A stretch of DNA of 64,000 nt from CAZDVQ01 sp964508975 (GTDB taxonomy: Bacteria; Bacteroidota; Bacteroidia; Chitinophagales; Saprospiraceae): contig CAZDVQ010000010.1 of assembly GCA_964508975.1 (NCBI GenBank), positions 32,854 to 96,853 on the forward strand, in the 5' to 3' direction. Positions 59,788 through 64,000 of the stretch are shown piece by piece. How positions within the stretch are numbered: the stretch's first letter is position 1; every line of letters begins with the position of its first letter. The notes under the pieces were generated by a model. The model was not told the DNA's origin. It saw only the letters and a list, made by a program, of their open reading frames with translations, and made no database searches. The position numbers were made by a program, and so were the translations under genes.

Positions 59788-59827
59788 AAAAGCCATCATC
59801 TTCACGGGTGATGGCTTTTTTATTTTT
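59788..59827 (+). terminator. Terminator of the TonB receptor operon
   Basis: Hairpin arms AAAGCCATCATC and GGTGATGGCTTT around TTCACG, followed by a T run that runs directly into family A copy A19. Confidence 0.85.
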
Positions 59828-59940
59828 GGGGCCTCCCCTCGCTATCGCTCGGGGCGCTACGCTACGGGGCTCGCTATTCGCTCGGCCCTGCGCCCTTCGG
59901 GCTTGGTCTGGCCCTGCGGGCCACCCCTCCGCATCGCTAG
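59823..59940 (+). repeat. Family A GC-rich hairpin element, copy A19
   Basis: Plus-orientation copy starting TTTTTGGGGCCTCCCCTCGC with the core GCTACGGGGCTCGCTATTCG and the hairpin GGCCCTGCGGGCC. It ends GCATCGCTAGGCC. Confidence 0.8.
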
Positions 59941-60282
59941 GCCGAAGATGTTAACTGTTTAAAACATGTTTAACTCATTTTTTTTATCTCGGTTTGAGTA
60001 GCTCCTGTAGATTTAATTTTAATTTAATGCAACTACTTGGCATGTATTTTTTATCTATAGTTTATCCTACTCCTCAATCAAAGCATTATGACCCCCATTT
60101 ATTACATTAATGTGTTATTTATTTATGAATTTAATATTTTTGGGTATCTTCCTATGGCCACTTATATGAGTAACGAAACTCCTATTTGTACCAAGCCCAC
60201 TAATTATTCCACCTAGCCATCCCCACAAGCGCAGTCACTGCTATTGGCTAACTTTCTTGGAATATTAAAAACAAAGAAATTT
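59941..60282. other. Intergenic region without a recognised gene
   Basis: 342 AT-rich bases between family A copy A19 and the adhesin gene. No reading frame of note, tRNA or hairpin was seen. It probably holds the adhesin promoter, which I could not place. Confidence 0.6.
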
Positions 60283-63200
60283 ATGAAAATTAATACACAA
60301 GCAAAATTTATACGCCTTTTAGGTTTATTGATAATGTTATTTGTATCTTCTTGCTTGGCGGCTCAGTGTGCCAACCAAGGTACTCTACCATCGCAGGATT
60401 CTGATTGCGATGGTGTCATCAATTCAACAGACCTCGACGATGATAACGACGGTATACTTGATGTAGTTGAGTGTTTTATCACATGTAATGACCCTTTTGT
60501 AAACGGGGGCTTTGAAAATACTATTCCTATTTTGCCAATAGGTGGTCAAACAATTACAGCAGCTTCAAATGTTCCAGGTTGGCAAACCACGGAAAACGTT
60601 AATGGTTTTCCAGAAATAGAAATTTGGAGTACAGGGTTTGGTGGAGTTCCAGCGGCAGAAGGTAACCAATTTGCCGAATTAAATGCATATACGAACGGTA
60701 CGTTGTACCAAACCTTCTGTTTAAATGGGGCTTCGGGTGTAGTTAACTGGTCCTTACAACATAGGGGAAGAGGTGGTGTAGACGTTGCAGCGGTTAAATT
60801 TGGTCCTACCTTAGCGTCAACGCTTGCCTCGGCTCCAGCTGCAACACTCACGACAGGCAATACCGCCTGGCAAACATATTCAGGCACCTATACCATCCCA
60901 CCAGGGCAAACCACTTTAATTATCGCCTTCCAGGCAATTTCAACAGGGTCTGGTTCTCTTTCTGTAGGGAACTTCTTAGACAATATTCAAATTCAGATAG
61001 TTCAAGGCTGTCCAGACACTGATACGGACGGTGTTATTAATGCATTCGACTTGGATTCAGATAACGATGGCTGTTCTGACGCTGATGAATATTACAATTC
61101 AGGCATAGCCGACGGTAACGATAATCCAGTCTTTGGCATTGGTACGCCTACGGTTAATGCAACGGGTAGAATAACAACAGCTTCGTATGTGGGTACGTAC
61201 ACTAATGCGGTTGTAAATACCGTATTTACAGCCTGTATTGAAATATGCAACAACAATATAGATGATGATGGTGACGGTATTGTAGATTTAGCCGATCCTG
61301 ATTGTAGGCCCCTTTGTAGTGGAACATCCGGTAACTTGCTAACCAACCCTGATTTTGAAGATCCTGTTGTACCTGTAGGTAATAACTTTTTCTCATGGCC
61401 TGTTTTTGGCTGGGTTGGAGTTGGAAACGCACCTAATATCGTTCGTCCTTCCTCTACCTTTAATGGTGGTGGGCCAGATTTCGCTCAAAGCGGGGGCCAA
61501 TACCTCGATATCGTAGGAGGAAGTGCTACCTTCTGGCAAGACTTTTCTTTCACTTGTAATACCAGGATTTTCTTCTCTGGTTACTTCTCTGTACGAGGCA
61601 ATACCCCTTCTACAGGCCGAATTGATATTTACAGGTTAGATGCAGGAGGCCCAGTTCTCGTCGCTAGTTCCAATCAACTCAACATGCCCGGAACTATGAA
61701 TGTTTGGTACTTAACTAGTGGCACTGCGGTTATCACGCCAGGTAACTACAGGTTTTTCGTTGATATGGGCAATTTTAGTAATTTTGATAACGCTTGTTTC
61801 TCTTACGACGAAATCAATGTAACACCAGGTACTTATGGCCCAATATGCAACAATTCATCCAGCATCACGCTTACAGGTACACCAACAAATTCCAACGGAG
61901 TTTGGACAGGAACAGGAGTTACTGATAACGGAAATGGTACAGCCACTTTTAATCCTACAGGATTGTCAGGAAACATAGTTGTTACATATGCCAATTTCGA
62001 TAATTCAGGTGTGGGCTGTCAAGAATCTACTACGATAGTAGTAAATACTCCCCCTACACCAGCAATAACGGGCACGAACACGACCTGCGCAGGGACTTCA
62101 AGCACATTTACAGCCTCAGGCGGTGGAACTTATGCTTGGTCTACCGGAGCCAATACAGCGGCTATCACGGTAAGCACCGCCGGGACCTACACGGTAACGG
62201 TGACGAACGCAGCAGGTTGTACAGCCACGGCCAGTCGAACCTTGACAGTTAACGCCCTGCCTACACCGTCTATTACTGGAACAAATACCATCTGTGCTGG
62301 AACTTCTAGCACGTTCACGGCCGCAGGCGGCGGAACTTACGCCTGGTCAACCGGAGCCAATACAGCAGCCATTACCGTAAGCACTGCCGGGACCTACACG
62401 GTAACGGTGACGAACGCAGCAGGTTGTACTGCCACGGCGAGCCGCACCTTGACAGTAAACGCGCTACCAACACCAACGATAACTGGAACGAACACAATTT
62501 GCGTTGGACAAACGTCTACCTTTACGGCCACGGGCGGCGGAACTTATGCCTGGTCAACGGGAGCAAACACAGCGGCCATCACGGTTAGTACCGCCGGTAC
62601 CTACACGGTAACGGTTACAAACGCCTCGGGTTGTACGGCCACGGCGACACGCACCTTGACAGTCAATGCCCTGCCAACACCGTCTATTACTGGCACGAAC
62701 ACGATTTGTGCTGGCGAGACAAGCACGTTTACAGCAACTGGTGGCGGAACTTATACCTGGAGCACAGGCGCCAACACAGCGGCCATCACGGTAAGCACGG
62801 CCGGTACCTACACGGTGACGGTTACAAACGCCTCGGGCTGTACCGCCACGGCGACTCGCACCTTGACGGTAAACGCGTTGCCAACACCATCCATAGCTGG
62901 CACGAACACGATTTGTGCTGGCGAGACGAGCACGTTCACGGCCACTGGTGGCGGCACTTATGCCTGGAGCACAGGCGCCAACACAGCGGCCATCACGGTA
63001 AACACGGCCGGCACCTACACGGTTACGGTTACAAATGCCTCGGGCTGTACCGCCACAGCGACACGTACCTTGACAGTCAATGCGCTGCCAACACCGTCTA
63101 TTACTGGAACAAATACGATCTGTGCTGGCGAGACGAGCACGTTCACGGCGACAGGCGGTGGCACATATGCCTGGAGCACAGGCGCCAACACAGCGTCCAT

Positions 63201-64000
63201 CACGGTAAACACGGCTGGCACCTACACGGTGACGGTTACAAACGCCTCGGGCTGTACGGCCACGGCGACTCGCACCTTGACGGTAAACTCGTTGCCAACA
63301 CCATCCATAGCTGGCACGAACACAATTTGTGCTGGCGAGACGAGCACGTTCACGGCCGCAGGCGGCGGAACTTACGCCTGGTCAACCGGAGCCAATACAG
63401 CAGCCATTACCGTAAGCACTGCCGGGACCTACACGGTAACGGTGACGAACGCAGCAGGTTGTACTGCCACGGCGAGCCGCACCTTGACAGTAAACGCGCT
63501 ACCAACACCAACGATAACTGGAACGAACACGATTTGTGCTGGCGAGACGAGCACGTTCACGGCCACTGGTGGTGGAACTTATGCTTGGTCTACCGGCGCC
63601 AACACAGCGGCCATCACGGTAAGCACGGCCGGCACCTACACGGTTACAGTGACAAACGCGTCGGGTTGTACCGCCACGGCGACTCGCACCTTGACAGTCA
63701 ACGCGCTACCAACACCGTCTATTACTGGAACAAATACAATTTGTGCTGGCGAGACGAGCACGTTCACGGCGACAGGTGGCGGCACTTACGCCTGGTCTAC
63801 CGGAGCAAACACAGCGGCCATCACGGTAAACACGGTCGGTACCTACACGGTGACGGTTACAAACGCCTCGGGCTGTACGGCCACGGCCAGTCGTACCTTG
63901 ACAGTCAATGCGCTGCCAACACCGTCTATTACTGGAACAAATACGATCTGTGCTGGCGAGACGAGCACGTTCACGGCGACAGGTGGCGGCACTTACGCCT
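60283..64000 (+). CDS. Giant surface adhesin with thrombospondin-3 and 69-residue tandem repeats, 3' end cut by window
   Basis: The frame from ATG 60283 is open to the end of the window, giving at least 1239 residues. It has a signal peptide (MKINTQAKFIRLLGLLIMLF), thrombospondin type 3-like calcium motifs (DSDCDGVINSTDLDDDNDG and DTDTDGVINAFDLDSDNDG), two jelly-roll-like domains of the NPGFE/choice-of-anchor kind and, from 62050, repeats of exactly 207 bp with the pattern LPTPSITGTNTICAGETSTF then GGGTYAWSTGANTAAITV. These are Ig/SprB-like. The C-terminal T9SS sorting domain is expected beyond the window. It is likely a surface or extracellular adhesin. Confidence 0.88.
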   Translation, partial: MKINTQAKFIRLLGLLIMLFVSSCLAAQCANQGTLPSQDSDCDGVINSTDLDDDNDGILDVVECFITCNDPFVNGGFENTIPILPIGGQTITAASNVPGWQTTENVNGFPEIEIWSTGFGGVPAAEGNQFAELNAYTNGTLYQTFCLNGASGVVNWSLQHRGRGGVDVAAVKFGPTLASTLASAPAATLTTGNTAWQTYSGTYTIPPGQTTLIIAFQAISTGSGSLSVGNFLDNIQIQIVQGCPDTDTDGVINAFDLDSDNDGCSDADEYYNSGIADGNDNPVFGIGTPTVNATGRITTASYVGTYTNAVVNTVFTACIEICNNNIDDDGDGIVDLADPDCRPLCSGTSGNLLTNPDFEDPVVPVGNNFFSWPVFGWVGVGNAPNIVRPSSTFNGGGPDFAQSGGQYLDIVGGSATFWQDFSFTCNTRIFFSGYFSVRGNTPSTGRIDIYRLDAGGPVLVASSNQLNMPGTMNVWYLTSGTAVITPGNYRFFVDMGNFSNFDNACFSYDEINVTPGTYGPICNNSSSITLTGTPTNSNGVWTGTGVTDNGNGTATFNPTGLSGNIVVTYANFDNSGVGCQESTTIVVNTPPTPAITGTNTTCAGTSSTFTASGGGTYAWSTGANTAAITVSTAGTYTVTVTNAAGCTATASRTLTVNALPTPSITGTNTICAGTSSTFTAAGGGTYAWSTGANTAAITVSTAGTYTVTVTNAAGCTATASRTLTVNALPTPTITGTNTICVGQTSTFTATGGGTYAWSTGANTAAITVSTAGTYTVTVTNASGCTATATRTLTVNALPTPSITGTNTICAGETSTFTATGGGTYTWSTGANTAAITVSTAGTYTVTVTNASGCTATATRTLTVNALPTPSIAGTNTICAGETSTFTATGGGTYAWSTGANTAAITVNTAGTYTVTVTNASGCTATATRTLTVNALPTPSITGTNTICAGETSTFTATGGGTYAWSTGANTASITVNTAGTYTVTVTNASGCTATATRTLTVNSLPTPSIAGTNTICAGETSTFTAAGGGTYAWSTGANTAAITVSTAGTYTVTVTNAAGCTATASRTLTVNALPTPTITGTNTICAGETSTFTATGGGTYAWSTGANTAAITVSTAGTYTVTVTNASGCTATATRTLTVNALPTPSITGTNTICAGETSTFTATGGGTYAWSTGANTAAITVNTVGTYTVTVTNASGCTATASRTLTVNALPTPSITGTNTICAGETSTFTATGGGTYA
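62050..64000 (+). repeat. Tandem 207-bp coding repeats (at least nine full units)
   Basis: Units begin at 62050, 62257, 62464, 62671, 62878, 63085, 63292, 63499, 63706 and 63913, always 207 bp apart (69 codons). The tenth is cut by the window edge. Neighbouring units are similar but differ at silent positions. The stretch 62308-62495 is identical to 63343-63530, exactly five units away. Confidence 0.95.

Noticed and set aside
62050..64000. The 207-bp periodicity as a CRISPR or satellite
   Set aside because: The period is a multiple of three and the frame is open through all units, giving a regular 69-residue protein repeat.

Overview
The window is a stretch of a Bacteroidota chromosome. The evidence is a gliding-motility gene (gldC), proteins with type IX secretion sorting domains (types A and B), SprB-like adhesin repeats, a TonB-dependent receptor paired with a DUF5689 lipoprotein, a DUF3822 gene next to rsmD, several TAnnTTTG-type -7 promoter boxes, and a tRNA without an encoded CCA end. 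I infer a Saprospirales/Chitinophagales-like environmental lineage but cannot prove the order. A run of 100 Ns at 17602-17701 shows this is a draft or metagenome assembly.

Layout. 1-9 kb: a DoxX-like gene cut by the window edge, trxB, a tRNA-Leu, a large secreted type B sorted protein with its partner gene, an M20 peptidase, a GNAT acetyltransferase, a MITE, and the remnant of a transglutaminase-type gene. 9-16.5 kb: a same-strand run (DoxX-like, lipoprotein, DUF2807, AraC-type membrane regulator), a small isomerase-like gene, a secreted metalloprotease, a FISUMP protein and a MATE pump. 16.5-21 kb: a DUF559 nuclease gene bracketed by inverted arrays of a 116-bp GC-rich repeat, then a compact operon (unknown, DinB-like, gldC, xseA). 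21-28.3 kb: a PIN-type toxin-antitoxin pair, a DUF4139 protein, a YgiQ radical SAM enzyme, a second MITE copy, a DpnI-type dpnC-dpnD cassette and a YdeI-like gene. 28.7-39.3 kb: a lipoprotein, an aminotransferase-hutI pair and three large secreted proteins. 39.4-43.2 kb: an AT-rich island with a 1030-residue cold-shock-domain protein of unknown role and a PH-SHOCT protein. 43.5-54.2 kb: mostly housekeeping and amino acid enzymes (class III aminotransferase, TraB-like, DUF3822-rsmD, rfbD, DSD1-type PLP enzyme, aspartate aminotransferase, enoyl-CoA hydratase). 54.8-64 kb: a TonB receptor with its DUF5689 lipoprotein, then a giant adhesin with ten 207-bp tandem repeats that runs off the end.

The most striking feature is between the genes. 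About nineteen GC-rich, hairpin-forming intergenic elements (called family A here) occur roughly every 3 kb in both orientations. They share a conserved frame (a GGGCG end, a shared CGCTCCGTGCTACGCACC-like core and, in many copies, a GCTAACGCG end), while the hairpin arms between these marks differ from copy to copy and stay self-complementary. A second family (B) forms the arrays around the DUF559 gene. A 287-bp MITE with 20-bp terminal inverted repeats has inserted twice, both times at the edge of a family A element. Candidate systems for follow-up are the family A elements, the DUF559/family B unit, and the cold-shock/zinc-ribbon protein.
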